DNA of 64,000 bases from Zingiber officinale. Lineage: Eukaryota > Streptophyta > Magnoliopsida > Zingiberales > Zingiberaceae. A program made the position numbers and the translations under genes. The stretch covers positions 47,772,722 to 47,836,721 of the forward strand of contig NC_056000.1 of NCBI RefSeq assembly GCF_018446385.1, read 5' to 3'. The first letter of the stretch is position 1. Each line of letters starts with the position of its first letter. Shown here one piece after another: positions 34,019 through 46,233 of this stretch. The notes beneath the pieces are model-generated. The model made no database searches. It saw only the letters and a program-made list of their open reading frames with translations, and was not told where the DNA came from.

Positions 34019-35550
34019 TGATCTTATCCGGAAACAGCAAGGATAGCAAGCTAGGGATATGGCTTTGAGGTTGACGCAGTGATGACTCCACATAGCCCTG
34101 CAACATAAAAACTATAGGATCGAAAAGAAGTTAAATATTTTCATAATGACATGATATTATCCACTTTGGGGCCTAAGCCCTTATGATTTTTCTCTTGGGC
34201 TCTACCCAAAAGGCCTCAAGACAATGGAGATATCTTTTCTCTTTTAAACCTATGATCTTTCTCATGTATTTTCAATTTGAGACTATGTTTGCAACCTTGC
34301 AACCCCAACAATCCCCCCTTAAACAAAGGACCACAGGCTTCCTACGTCCGATCCTCGACCCACCAGGTCTTCCTGCCCCTTGGTCCACCCGACCTACTAG
34401 GACTTCCTTGCCTAGGCGCAACTAAGACTTACTGCCTGGTGTCTGGTCCTCTTGATCCGAACATAGGAATCCTCACTTTTTTTGTTCGAGGTCAATATTG
34501 TACCCACATGGCTCAATCAGACCATAGCTCTTGTGCACAGTCGGCAGTTAAATCTTCTGACAGTCCGAGCTCTAATACCAATTATAGGATCGAAAAGAAT
34601 TTAGATATCTCCACAATGGTATGATATTGTCCACTTTGGGCCTAAGCCCTCATGATTTTGCTCTTGGGCTCTACCCAAAATGCCTCAGGACAATGGAGAT
34701 ATCTTTTCTCTTATAAACTCATGATCTTTGTCATGTATTTTCAATGTGGAACTATGTTTGTAACCTTGCAACCCCAACAAAAATGTCAGTACCGAGACAG
34801 GAAGAGGTTCTTGACGTTGGCCCTCCGACATTCAAGTCAGTCTCCAACAATCTAAAAAAATAGAGAAATGTAGCTAAAAGATATAGAAGATGAAGTTACA
34901 CATACCTCTCCTTGTAGATGAGAACATATTTTTATAGTGTCATTGTAGTGCTTGTGCACGTGTCCCAATGCATACACACATTTTCCTAGGTGTCCTAGGA
35001 AAAAACAAGATAAAAAGTGTCACAGATAGCATTTCTTAAAGAGTCATGCAATCCTCTGACGTGACAGCATGGAAGCTTCTAAAATATTATTTATCTGCTG
35101 GCATGCCTTGCTGTCAGTGGCACAAACTCCCAAAAGGATATGATAAGATACTTGGCGGGACCCTGCTCGGCCAAATGGCATTCGCTCGGCTGGGCTTCAC
35201 CCGCTCAGCAGCGTCTTTAGGCCTACTAGCTCGTCCCTTTCATAACTTCCCAACTGTCCTCAATTATCTTCATCTAACCGGGTGTGGTGACCGATAGGCG
35301 AGACTAGTGACAGTTTATCTTTCTTTGTGGTCGAAGGGCAAACTACCCGGCCAAGAAAGGAAAGGCTTACTTGTCTCTCAAGTTGGTACCATCCGCTTGA
35401 CAGTACCCGGTTCACTCGATAGTACTCGGTCTGCTCTGCCATAGTCAGCCTGCTCGACGGACTTAGATACCTCGTTTAATTTTATTTTCTATGTCAGTCA
35501 ATCTTCCTTACTTTGACTATCTTAGTGGACCTCTCATCGTTATCGAATCA
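34019..35550 (-). repeat. 5' LTR of the old gypsy element, interrupted by a TRIM
   Basis: It starts TGATCTTATCCGG next to the decayed leader and ends CGAATCA. Without the TRIM at 34113-34779 it is about 860 bp, the same length as the left copies. Confidence 0.7.
34113..34779 (-). mobile_element. TRIM (miniature LTR retrotransposon), 667 bp
   Basis: Two direct repeats of about 198 bp (34113-34310 and 34583-34779) flank a 272 bp interior. In sense (minus) the LTR runs TGTTGG...CCTATA, a non-canonical TG...TA pair. A PBS (TGGTATTAGAGC) lies just inside the 5' LTR at about 34569-34580 and a purine tract (AAGGGGGGAT) just before the 3' LTR. No coding capacity. The site is A-rich (AAAA), so the exact target duplication is ambiguous. 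It lies inside the old gypsy 5' LTR. Confidence 0.8.
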
Positions 35551-35555
35551 TATAA

Positions 35556-35777
35556 GATAATGGCCTTGGGATAAATTATTTTTAATATTTTCTTATTTCT
35601 TATATAATGTTTATATTTATTAATTTTTATCTTTAATCTTTTTGTGTTCTTAAGTTTCTTAAGAATTTGATAAATATTCGTAGCTAGCTTGATCTAAATA
35701 ATTCAAGTTTGAAAAAAAAATACAATTATAGACAGTAATAAAATATTTAGATATGATATAAATATAAGAATGATAAC
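35556..35777. other. Short host spacer between two gypsy elements
   Basis: About 220 bp of AT-rich DNA. It continues past the young element at 46940, as its target duplication shows. Confidence 0.6.
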
Positions 35778-36443
35778 TAATCCGGCGGTAAGAATGGGGG
35801 GCCCACCCTCTGAAGGGTCCGAGCGGAGCTAGAGATAACCCATCCATGGGCTTGGGTTTCCGACGCTAAGGCAGGAGGATCGAAGGGCCGAGCGGGTTGC
35901 CCGATCGGCTAGGATCGAAGGGCCGAGCGGGTTGCCCGTTCGGCCAAGATAAGGGCGAGGGTACAAAGGTAGCCGAGCGGCCTATTCGCTTGTCTCGGGA
36001 TCTGGGATGTCAGAGAAGGCATGTCTGATGGTTGGGCCGTACACAAGATTGCACGATGGAAGATCTCGCCGTCACATCATGGAAAGGTTGATACAGTAGT
36101 AGTATGGCCTCATGGACGTCTTCCTGACAGATCCATGTCTGGGCATGGCCCTTCTGACAGACCCATACCTGGGCATGGTCAAAAGCAGGTGGTTACTTTG
36201 ATTGGCGCGCCCAGGCTTCTTTGAGAGGTCTATATAAGGTCTCCATTTCTTCACCGGAGGTACACGAGTCTTCTACTTAAAAGCCACTTCTTTGCTATTT
36301 CCTCGCCTGACTTGAGCGTCGGAGGGCCGTCGCCGGGACACCCCTCCCGGCTCGGTTTGTTGCAGGTTCGCCGGAGCACCTGAGGATCCAGTAGGGAGCG
36401 CCACGTCCCCAGCGTTCGTTGACCCTTGGTTCGGACAGGATCA
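35778..36443 (+). repeat. 5' LTR of the young gypsy element
   Basis: 666 bp ending GGACAGGATCA. A TATA box (TATATAAGG) at about 36231 separates U3 from R. U3 has two copies of a 35 bp unit containing GATCGAAGGGCCGAGCGGG. Confidence 0.9.
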
Positions 36444-36488
36444 ATTTGGCGCCGTCTGTGGGAACGCACCTGCATCCGAACAGAGACA

Positions 36489-37625
36489 ATGGACGAGGCT
36501 GGAAGAATACACAATGTGGCACTCTCACAAGAAGAGTTGGACGCTCTGGTCGAGATGAGGGCCGCCAAACTTGTGGAGCAGAAACAGAAAGAGGCAGCCG
36601 AGCGGCCGGAGCAACAAGCAACATCTGCGTCGGGTGGCCGAGCGGACGCACCTCAAGCCACCGTCGCATTCCACCGGGCCTTATTTCGCACTCCTGAAGC
36701 CGCACCAGCTCGGAGAGATAGAGGATCTTCTTCCGACGAAATGCCTAGGCGAGACGCCAGAAAGGGGAAAGCTCCCCGAGCGGACTCATCTCCCGAGCGG
36801 ATCAATCGCCAATTCTCAGAGGCTATTCTACGAGACCCTTTGCCCAAGCATTACGTGCCTCCGACGATCGGCGAGTACAATGGAACAACAGACCCGGATG
36901 ACCATCTGGGTAAGTTTGATAACACAGCTACACTCCATCAATATACAGATGGAGTAAAGTGCCGCGTCTTCCTTACAACTCTCTCGGGATCGGCTCAACA
37001 GTGGTTTCGGAGGTTGCCGGACGGATCCATCACTAGCTTCAAGGACTTCCGAACAGCCTTCCTTCACCACTTCGCCAGCAGTCGGCGTTATCAGAAGACA
37101 AGTGTCAGCTTGTTCGCCATCAAGCAAGAACCGAGAGAATCGCTTCGAGCTTATATCCAGCGATTCAACCAAGTGGCGATGGATATCCCAACGGCCACAT
37201 CGGAGACGATGATGAATGCCTTCACTCAGGGCCTTGTGGATGGGGACTTCTTCCGGTCGCTCATCCGAAAGCCGCCCCGAGATTATGATCATATGCTACA
37301 TCGGGCCAACGAATACATAAACGTGGAAGAAGCACAAGCCGCCCGGAAAAAGGAAACTCCCACCGAGCGGGCACCTATTCATGCCGAGCGGAAACAGCAC
37401 GCCGCTCAGCAGCCACCTAGAGGACCGAAAGCTGAAGCAATCCGATCCCCCCACGCCAGGTCGCACGTACAAGAAGTGGCTGCCGCTCGGCCCTATGTTC
37501 TTCTCCTTCCACCGGACGAACACGCACAACACGAAGGATTGTCAAGTCTTCCCTTCGTGGCCAATCCTGCCCGGGAATGCCGAACCACGGTCTCCTCCCA
37601 TCAACAGGAGACAAAGGACCCATGA
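36489..37625 (+). mobile_element. gag region of the young gypsy element
   Basis: Starts MDEAGRIHNVALSQEELDAL soon after the PBS. The retrotransposon-gag fold is at about 36830-37330: YNGTTDPDDHLGKFDN, GSAQQWFRRLP, FASSRRYQ and LRAYIQRFNQVA are family blocks. The tail is rich in charged residues and Pro. Gag forms the virus-like particle in this family. Confidence 0.85.
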
Positions 37626-37913
37626 AGTCGACCGGACCCGCACCGAAGGCGACATCAACAGACACCCGATCGACACCGATCTCCGAGACAGGAGAATCGC
37701 CGGGCGTCCAGAGAACGGTCACGACCGTCCGCTCGGGAAGAGGAAAACAGAAGCAATACTTCCCGGGGCGAGATTAACGTTATTGCTGGCGGGCCGACCG
37801 GAGGAGACTCCAACCGAGCCAGAAAGGCGGGCGTCCGGCAGCTACAGATCCACGCAGTTGGTTGTAGCCAAGAGCGGGCAAGTGGACCGGAAATCACTTT
37901 CGGTCCCGGAGAC

Positions 37914-40900
37914 TTGGAAGGAGTAGAAGTGCCCCACGACGACGCTCTGCTCATTAAAGCGGTAATAGCAAATTATACTGTTCACCGCATATTTGTTGAC
38001 ACAGGGAGCTCGGTCAACATCATATTCAAGAAGGCGTTCGATCAGCTGCAAATTGATCGTGCCGAGCTACTGCCCATGACGACCCCGCTCTACGGGTTTA
38101 CGGGCAACGAAGTTCAGCCGGTCGGACAGATCCGACTGGCTACCTCACTGGGAGAGGAGCCGCTCAGGAGGACCAGGACAATAAACTTCGTGGTGGTCGA
38201 CTCTCCCTCGTCCTACAACGTCATTTTGGGACGACCGGCGCTCGGCGAATTCCGAGCGGTTGTCTCAACCTTCCACCAGAAGATAAAGTTCCCCGTGGAG
38301 GACAAAGTGGGAGAAGTACGGGGTGATCAGTTAGCAGCTCGGCGATGCTATATCGAGATGGTCCGAGCTGAATCCAACTCTGCTCGGAAGGCACCCCGAA
38401 TCGAGGTAAATGTCATCACTGAAAAGCCGCCCCCTTTAATTTATGAAGAAAAAGAGGAAGTACAGATTCACCCGACCCGATCGGAGGCTACAACTTTTAT
38501 CGCCTCTGACCTGGAGGAGGAACAGAACGGGGAACTGATCCAATGTCTCCAACGAAATCATGATATCTTCGTCTGGTCGACACATGAGTTGCCCGGAATT
38601 TCGCCGAGCCTAGCGCAGCATGAGTTGCATGTCCGACCGGAGGCTCGACCAGTGAAGCAGAGAAAAAGGGACTTCAGCGCCGAGCAGAATGCCATCATCC
38701 GGGCGGAAGTAGAAAAACTTCTGGAGGCTGCAGTTCCCGAGCTGGCTGGCCAACGTGGTATTGGTCTCCAAGCCGGGCGGCAAGTGGAGAGTCTGCATCG
38801 ACTTTCGGGACTTGAACAAAGCATGCCCCAAGGATTTTTATCCTTTGCCCCGGATAGATCAACTGGTGGACTCTACAGCCGGTTGTGAATTGATTTGCAT
38901 GCTCGACGCATACCAAGGCTATTATCAGGTGCCGCTCGCCCGCGAAGATCAAGAAAAGGTTAGCTTTGTGACTGCCAACGGCACGTATTGTTACAATGTG
39001 ATGCCGTTCGGATTAAAGAATGCTGGGGCCACCTATCAACGCTTGATGAACAAAGTGTTCAGGGAGCAGATAGGGCGAAATCTGGAAGTCTATGTGGACG
39101 ACATTCTTATTAAATCCGTCCGAGCGGCCGATCTTTTCAAGGATATGGAAGAAACCTTCCGAACGCTGCGCAAATACGGAATCAAGCTAAATCCCCAGAA
39201 ATGCCTGTTCGGAGCCACAGGAGGGCGTTTCTTGGGATATATAGTGACCGAGCGGGGAATTGAAGCCAACCCCAGCAAGGTGAAAGCTCTGCAAGACATG
39301 CTTCCTCCTAGAAACACAAGGGAAGTGCAGCGGTTGACCGGCCGGATAACTGCTTTGTCCAGATTCATCTCCAAAACCGCCGACCGGAGCCTTCCATTCT
39401 TCAAGATCCTGCGCAAGGCTACTAAATTCCAGTGGGATGAAGAATGTGACCGAGCTTTCGGAGAATTGAAGACATATCTTAATTCTCTGCCAGTGCTAGC
39501 CAAGCCGATCGGGGGTGAGTCACTGTATATTTATTTGTCGTCAACTGAGCATGCTGTAGGCTCAGCACTTGTGAGGGCAAGCGGCGAAGTATTTTCTAAG
39601 CCACATTTTAAAAGATGCTGAATCTCGTTACACCGGGCTCGAGAAGTTGGCCTTTGCTTTAGTTCTAGCCGCTCGGCGCCTTCGACCGTATTTCTTGGCT
39701 CACACCATCATTGTCCGGACGAACAGTCCACTCGGAAGAGTACTGTTAAATCCAGAAGCGTCCGGACGGCTCATCAAGTGGACGACAGAATTAAGTGAAT
39801 TTGACATCCAATATCAACCCCGCTCGGCGATCAAAGCCCAATCCTTGGCTGATTTTGTGACCGAAGTGCAAAGGCCAGAGCCGGAAGCTATGTGGAGGAT
39901 ATATGTGGATGGATCCTCTACTCGGCTCGGAAGCGGGATTGGAATATTGCTGCTCTCACCTCAAGAAGAGAAGATGCACCTATCCGTCCGGCTGGATTAC
40001 AAAGCTACCAACAACGAAGCAGAGTATGAGGCCCTCATAGCCGGATTGCAGGCAGCACGGCATATAGGGGCTGGTCGGGTGACACTCTATTCGGATTCAC
40101 AGTTGGCTGCTCAGCAACTTTCTGGTACCTTTGAAATCAACAGTGTTCGGCTTAAACTCTACGTTGAGGCCTTTGAAAAACTCAAAGCTACTTTCCGAGA
40201 GGTTCTTATCCCCCGAACGGAGAACCAGGCAGCAGACGAGTTAGCCAAACTCGCAAGTTCAATAACACCAGTTGTCATGCAGCAACCAATTGAAAAAGTA
40301 CTGCTGGTGGCACACGTCGATCGGATGCAAGGCCTCACGTTTCCAAGCGCCTGGAGGACACCTATTATAGCATTCCTCCGTTCGGGCACCACACCCTCCG
40401 ATGAATATGCAGCTCGAGAAGAGCCGGTCGGTTTACACTCATTGGAGATCAGCTTTACAAGAAAGCTTTCTCGCGCTTCTGAAATGTGTAAGCTCGGAGG
40501 ACTCACCATCCTCCGTGAAGTACATCAAGGATCATGCGGGGTCATCCGGGCGGCGCTCATTGGTCAAGAAGATCCTCTTGGCGGATACTTTTGGCCAACT
40601 TTATAAACAAACGCCGCTCGGACAGTATCGCCTTTCATGCCGTAGTACCACAACTTCTCCCACCGACCCAAGAAATGAAGGCGTCAGCGTTTCATGCCCG
40701 TCAACCAATGGGAATGGATATTGTCGGTCCATTTCGATGGCGTCCGGACAAAGGAAATTTTACTAGTGGCGGTCGACTATTTCTCCAAATGGGTGGAAGC
40801 CGAGCACCGCAAAGATCATCGAACAAATAGTTAAAAATTCATCCGCAACACATCATTTGTCGTTTGGCATCCCTCGTCGACTAGTGTCCGACAACGGGCG

Positions 40901-41527
40901 GCAGTTCACAGGGAAGATGTTAGAGGATTGGTGCAAGAGCTACGGCATTGAGCAACATTTCACATCCGTGGCCTATCCTCAGAGCAACGGTCAAGCTGAA
41001 GTGGCCAACCGGGAAATTCTCCGTGTCGGCTCGACCACTTGGGAGGAGGTTGGCCAGATGAAGTGCTGAGCGTTTTATGGGCCATCCGAACAACTCCTAA
41101 GGAAGGAACGGGCGTTACACCTTTTCATCCGGTGTACGGAGGTGAAGCGGTCATTCCGGTTGAGGTCGGCGTTGAGTCCATCCGGGTCTAGTGTTATGAT
41201 GAAGGCAACGCCGAGCGGAGGAATATGGAGCTGGATTTGGTCGACGAAGAGCGTGCCAAGGCATCCGTTCGGCTGATGGCGTACCATCAACGGATGAAGC
41301 AAAACTACAACCGGCGCGTCATCCCCCGATCATTCCAGGTCGGCGACCTTGTCTGGAAGAAAGTCAAGCCGGTCGGCGACGTCGGCAAGCTTGAAGCTCC
41401 GTGGGCAGGTCCCTTCAAAATCATCGAAAAGCTCTGCTCGGGCGCGTATTATTTGGAGGATGAGGACGGTCGGCAGTTAGATAGGTCGTGGAGCGCGAAC
41501 CACCTCCAGCCTTACCGGGCGGGGTGA
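37914..41527 (+). mobile_element. pol region: protease, RT, RNase H, second RNase H, integrase
   Basis: Protease near 37990 (FVDTGSSVNIIF, active-site DTGS). Reverse transcriptase about 38630-39250 (KPGGKWRVCIDFRDLNKACP, MPFGLKNAGATYQ, YVDDILIKS). First RNase H about 39440-39800. Second, archaeal-type RNase H about 39890-40260 (IYVDGSSTRLGSG, ATNNEAEYEALIAGL). Integrase about 40500-41070 (FGIPRRLVSDNG, AYPQSNGQAEVANREI) with a C-terminal part to 41527 (QVGDLVWKKV, WAGPFKI). The region is broken in several places. Confidence 0.8.
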
Positions 41528-41984
41528 AAGGTGTGCCAATGTAAATCATCCTATGTACTTTTTTCAACTAATACTGGAAATGCAGAAATGAAGAATCAAG
41601 AGAACAAATATAAGGCATTGGCAAGAAACGAAGGCCACGAGCCGCTCAGCCGGAGGTAAATGGGTCGAGCCAAGCGCTCGAGGATCAAAGACCCAGTACC
41701 TTCCGGATGGAGATAAATTATCCGAGCCAAAATGCTCGAAGCAGACCCTGAGCCGTTCGGCCAGGAGTACGTTCTCCAAGCTGGGTAAAAGGGGCATATG
41801 GATTATCCGAGCCAAGCACCCGAATAAGTGAAGGCTTCCCAGCCGATTAGGTTCGCAAGCAAATGACCCATGCCGTTCGGCCGGGCACAAAGACTGTTCA
41901 AGCTCGAGATAAGTTATGAAGGCCAAGGTCGCTCGACCTGGTAAGGAGTTAGCCTTGAAGGCCGTCTAGCCCAGACGTTAAACC
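41528..41984 (+). mobile_element. Untranslated tail of pol in the young gypsy element
   Basis: No conserved domain. It contains loose repeats of GAGCCAAGC and CTCGAG-like phrases, possibly an older decayed array leading into the minisatellite. Confidence 0.4.
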
Positions 41985-43142
41985 GTAGAGCGGCGCCGAT
42001 CGGCTATAAACATCCGCGCCGACGAGCACCGTCGTTAAAGATCGAGAGCCGCGCCGATCGGCTATAAACATCCGCGCCGACGAGCACCGTCGTTAAAGAT
42101 CGAGAGCCGCGCCGATCGGCTATAAACATCCGCGCCGACGAGCACCGTCGTTAAAGATCGAGAGCCGCGCCGATCGGCTATAAACATCCGCGCCGACGAG
42201 CACCGTCGTTAAAAATCGAGAGCCGCGCCGATCGGCTATAAACATCCGCGCCGACGAGCACCGCCGTTAAAATCGAGAGCGACGCCGACCGGCTATAAAC
42301 ATCCGCGCCGACGAGCACCGTCGTTAAAGATCGAGAGCCGCGCCGACCGGCTATAAACATCCGTGCCGACGAGCCCCGTCGTTAAAGATCGAGAGCCGCG
42401 CCGACCGGCTATAAACATCCGCGCCGACGAGCACCTTCGTTAAAGATCGAGAGCCGCGCCGATCGGCTATAAACATCCGCGCCGACGAGCACCGTCGTTA
42501 AAGATCGAGAGCCGCGCCGACCGGCTATAAACATCCGCGCCGACGAGCACCGTCGTTAAAGATCGAGAGCCGCGCCGACCGGCTATAAACATCCGCGCCG
42601 ACGAGCACCGTCGTTAAAGATCGAGAGCCGCGCCGACCGGCTATAAACATCCGCGCCGACGAGCACCGTCGTTAAAGATCGAGAGCCGCGCCGATCGGCT
42701 ATAAACATCCGCGCCGACGAGCACCGTCGTTGAAGATCGAGAGCCGCGCCGATCGGCTATAATCATCCGCGCCGACGAGCACCGTCGTTAAGGCGCGAGA
42801 GCCGCGCCGACCGGCTATAAACATCCGCGCCGACGAGCCCCGTCGTTAAAGATCGAGAGCCGCGCCGATCGGCTATAAACATCCGCGCCGACGAGCCCCG
42901 TCGTTAAAGATCGAGAGCCGCGCCGACCGGCTATAAACATCCGCGCCGACGAGCCCCGTCGTTAAAGATCGAGAGCCGCGCCGATCGGCTATCGCGCCGA
43001 TCGGCTATAAACATCCGCGCCGACGAGCATCGTCGTTAAAGATCGAGAGCCGCGCCGATCGGCTATAAACATCCGCGCCGACGAGCCCCGTCGTTAAAGA
43101 TCGAGAGTCGCGCCGATCGGCTATAAACATCCGCGCCGACGA
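41985..43142 (+). repeat. 58 bp minisatellite, about 20 copies, inside the gypsy 3' region
   Basis: Each unit contains the palindrome GCCGATCGGC (GCCGACCGGC in some units), then CTATAAACATCC, then a small hairpin CGACG-AGCAC-CGTCG and TTAAAGATCGAGA. Units are nearly identical; one junction near 42985 is irregular. Fifty-eight is not a multiple of three, so it is not a coding repeat. Confidence 0.95.
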
Positions 43143-43492
43143 GCTCATGATCGTTCACAAGTACCAGATTGATTAATGTCGGTCGGCCGACGGTTTACCA
43201 ATACTTCGCGTGCACGGAATGCAAGCAGTATGGTTAAGCGCTAAGTGCAAACAATATGGTTAAGCGCTAAGTGATTTTGAGGAAGCGACTCAATTGATTA
43301 ACCCGATCGGTCGTTTAGTAGGAAACCCGGGGAGCCTGACAGATTATACGAATGAGCAGCAACGCATTAAAAAGGGGCAATGAAAGGCAAACAAAAAATA
43401 CAAGGCGCATAAGGGAGCCGAACGGCACGTACAATAAAGTTTTTGCATCCGCCGAGCGGATGAAATACAAAAAGCACTTGAAAGAACTCGCC

Positions 43493-45606
43493 TCACTCCG
43501 GGTCTTCAAAATTAAAAAAAGCGTCCGGGATGTCATCAATCATGGCCGCCAGGTCGGAGGCGGGAATGTGCATTCCCTCGGGAAGGTGGCCACCCTTCTT
43601 CAGGTACGCCAGGGTGACCTTGACCGCTTCGGTGAATGTAGAAGAGACATTGTCGCCGAATTTCGCGCCGAACAGCTCCGAGTGGAGATATTCTTGGCGC
43701 GCCGCTGCTAAGCGACTCGGCTCTCCCTCCTTATACCTTTTAAGCACCGCCCGGGAGGCAATTAGGGAATCTTGGACTGCCTTCAAGTCCATCGCAGCTT
43801 TTGTGTGTTCAGCCAAACGGATCTCCCGCTCGGCATTCAGCTCGGCCTCTAGCTTTTTAGATTGCTGATCTAAGGCCCGGACTTCAACTTTCATTTTATC
43901 CAGATCAGCAATCGCCCGCCTCTTCCGGCCACTGGCGCGTTTCACGTCCCCGTCCCGCTTCTTCACCAAGTCTTCGAGTCGGGCCACCTCTGCAGCCAGA
44001 TCAGCAGCCTTCTTCTGTTCGGCTGATGGACCCCCAGATCCTCCAACTCTGCCAGCCGGTGGCTGGTGGCGATTTGCTCAGCCCAACGCTGTAAGGAAAT
44101 AATAAAATCAGGAGTCAAACAATAGCATGGCACATGAAGAAAGATGAATTCACCTGTGTGGCCTGCTGCATATTGTTATCGCCGAGCTGCTTGGGCGTCA
44201 TGAGGGCAACCTGAATCTGGGCGTCCTCAAAAAGCTTGGCGAGCGGACCCGTCAAGGTTATTTCGTGAACAGGGCTCGATGGCCGATCGGCAGACAGTAA
44301 ATATTCCTCCGATGGGAATCGGAGGGTGGTCTTGATGGTCGGATGGCCGGACGGCGCTTCTTCAGTTGTAGCCGCTTGTTGCGAAGACTCCCCTATGGTG
44401 GAAGTTTCGCCCAACTGACGTAAACGGCGACGAGTCCGGGGAGGAGAGCCGGAAGGCTGTGCGGTAGGCGAGGCCGCTGGAGTCCCGATCTATGATGGCG
44501 TGCTAGCAGGCGAGGTTACGCCGATCGGCACCTGTGGTGCTCCTTCTTGTGGCGGCGGAAGGCTGGAGTCTCTTCGACGCTTTCGCCGAACTTCCAGCGG
44601 TGGATCCCCGACCTGAGGGACCCCCAGCTCGGCGGGAGCTGAGGAAACAGGATCCGCCTCAACCTCTGTTGAAGCTGATGGGGCAACATCTGTTTCAGGG
44701 GCGGACTGCGCCCCCCCCCTCTCCCGCGTCTGCCGGGCGGCTGGGAATGAGACCCCGCTCGACGAGCTCCTTTTTGGTGGCCGCCTCAATTTCCACGGCC
44801 TTCAGTTTCAAATGAGCGGTAGCCTTAGAGCGCCACATGACTTCAGCTGCAGTAAAAGAAATTAAAATCAATTAGACAAAAAAGACTAAGAGAGTAAAGA
44901 ATTCTTACTCATGCGGAAGGGGAGATTTGCCCGAACGGGAGACAATCCGAAAATATACAACACCCCCTTGAGAAGCAACTGGTCAATCTTGTATCGATGA
45001 CCAGACAACCAGTTCGCCGCATGAAGATATGCCGGGTTGTTTCTGAATTTGCCGAGATCCGGCTGGGTCGGCACGGCGGTTTGCCATTTGGTTCGAAATG
45101 CTGGCCGCTCGGGGAGTCAGATGTAGAAGAAAAATTCTTTCCAGTGCTTGTTGGAGGTCGGCATATTGTCAAAAAATTTAAAGCCTATTCTACTCTGGAA
45201 AATAAAAGTCCCCAGCTCGGATTGTTTAGGGTAGAAAAAGAAGTGGAATATTTTGGGGTCAAGAGGGATACTGTGCAGCTTAAAGAGGACGACCACCCCA
45301 CTCAGCAGTCTAAAGGAATTCGGCACAAGTTGGCCGAGCGGGATGCGGAAATAATTACAAACCTCCAAAATGAATGGATGGGTAGGAAATCTAAGGCCGC
45401 CCTGGAATTGGTCTAAAAAGAAACAAACGGTGCCGATTGGCGGGTCATGGGGCCGGTCAGACGGGTCGGCTACAACTATTTCATAGTTATCGGGAATCCC
45501 ATACGTCCGAACAAGGCGCCGAGCGCCCTCCTCATCAAATCGGCTCTCCATAGTCAGGTACCAAGGGCCATGAACTCCAACAGCGGGTTCAGAGGAGCTT
45601 GCCATC
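43493..45606 (-). mobile_element. Antisense open-frame cluster in the young gypsy element
   Basis: At least four open stretches lie on the minus strand between the minisatellite and the 3' LTR: 45606-45117, 44789-44490, 44414-44115 and 43987-43493. The first (MASSSEPAVG...) has a GLRFPTHPFILEVCNYFRIP-type block like the plant 'putative gypsy-type transposon' domain (PF04195). The middle ones are Pro/Ser/Glu-rich. The last is a charged coiled-coil (KKLEAELNAEREIRLAEHTK). Gaps between them could be introns. Antisense extra ORFs in this position are known from Tat-lineage elements; their role is unknown. I do not assemble them. Confidence 0.7.
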
Positions 45607-46233
45607 TCGAAGGAGCAAAAAGACAGCGAGAAATCGAAGGAATGGGAACAAAGGAGGCAGAACAAGTTGGGAAGGCCCTTGTAATGGAAGGGAGAAGCTT
45701 ACTGAGGGAAGGTAGACAGAAAGGATCACCAAAGAGCCGAAGACCACCAAGAGGCGAGAGCTGGGACGGCCGGAATGATGCAGCGGCAGCGGGCACCTTC
45801 GACGGAGAATACGCGATGAAACAGAGAATGCGGCGTAAAAGGTGAAGACGAGGGCTTTATACGAACGAAGCTGGTCGGCCTCGTCCGTCGGATGCAGGTC
45901 ACGGAAGACGAAGTCATCATCTAGCCGTCCGTTTCAAAATGACCAGCGTCCCATCGTACGGATCATCACCGCCACGCCAGAGAAGCCACGTGGCGCTCTG
46001 TCTCCAGGCACAATTAATGCGCCCATACCGCGCATGCTTCGACTTAATGGAGAGGATTTGCGTGATTTTCGAGAAGATCTAGACAAGACAATTTTCGAGA
46101 AGATCTAGGCAGAAGGGCCGAACGGCCCTAGAGATATTATAAGCGACTGGAAGGCGACGACCGCCCGCTCGGACATATAGTCCAGTCAGTCGGACTCACT
46201 GCCTCCTTCGACTAGACTTGAAGGGAAGGCAAG

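Larger units (their letters stand above)
14021..35550 (-). mobile_element. Old Ty3/gypsy element (minus strand), split by at least four nested insertions
   Basis: Three LTR copies of one family lie here: 14021-14867 and 15369-16231 at the left (3') end, and 34019-35550 at the right (5') end. LTR ends are TGATC...GATCA in sense. Next to the right LTR is a decayed 5' leader and gag (33107-34018); protease and reverse-transcriptase remains lie at 21248-23157, with a short reverse-transcriptase piece at about 18758-18813. A purine-rich tract borders the left LTRs. Flanks are TATAG on the left and TATAA on the right, a plausible aged target duplication. RNase H and integrase are not recognisable and are probably lost. 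Protein remains are most like the young element at 35778-46934, so the same Tat-like group. It is an old fossil with many breaks. Confidence 0.7.

Noticed and set aside
41985-43142. CRISPR-like array
   Set aside because: The whole 58 bp unit is repeated with no unique spacers, in a plant retrotransposon; it is a minisatellite.
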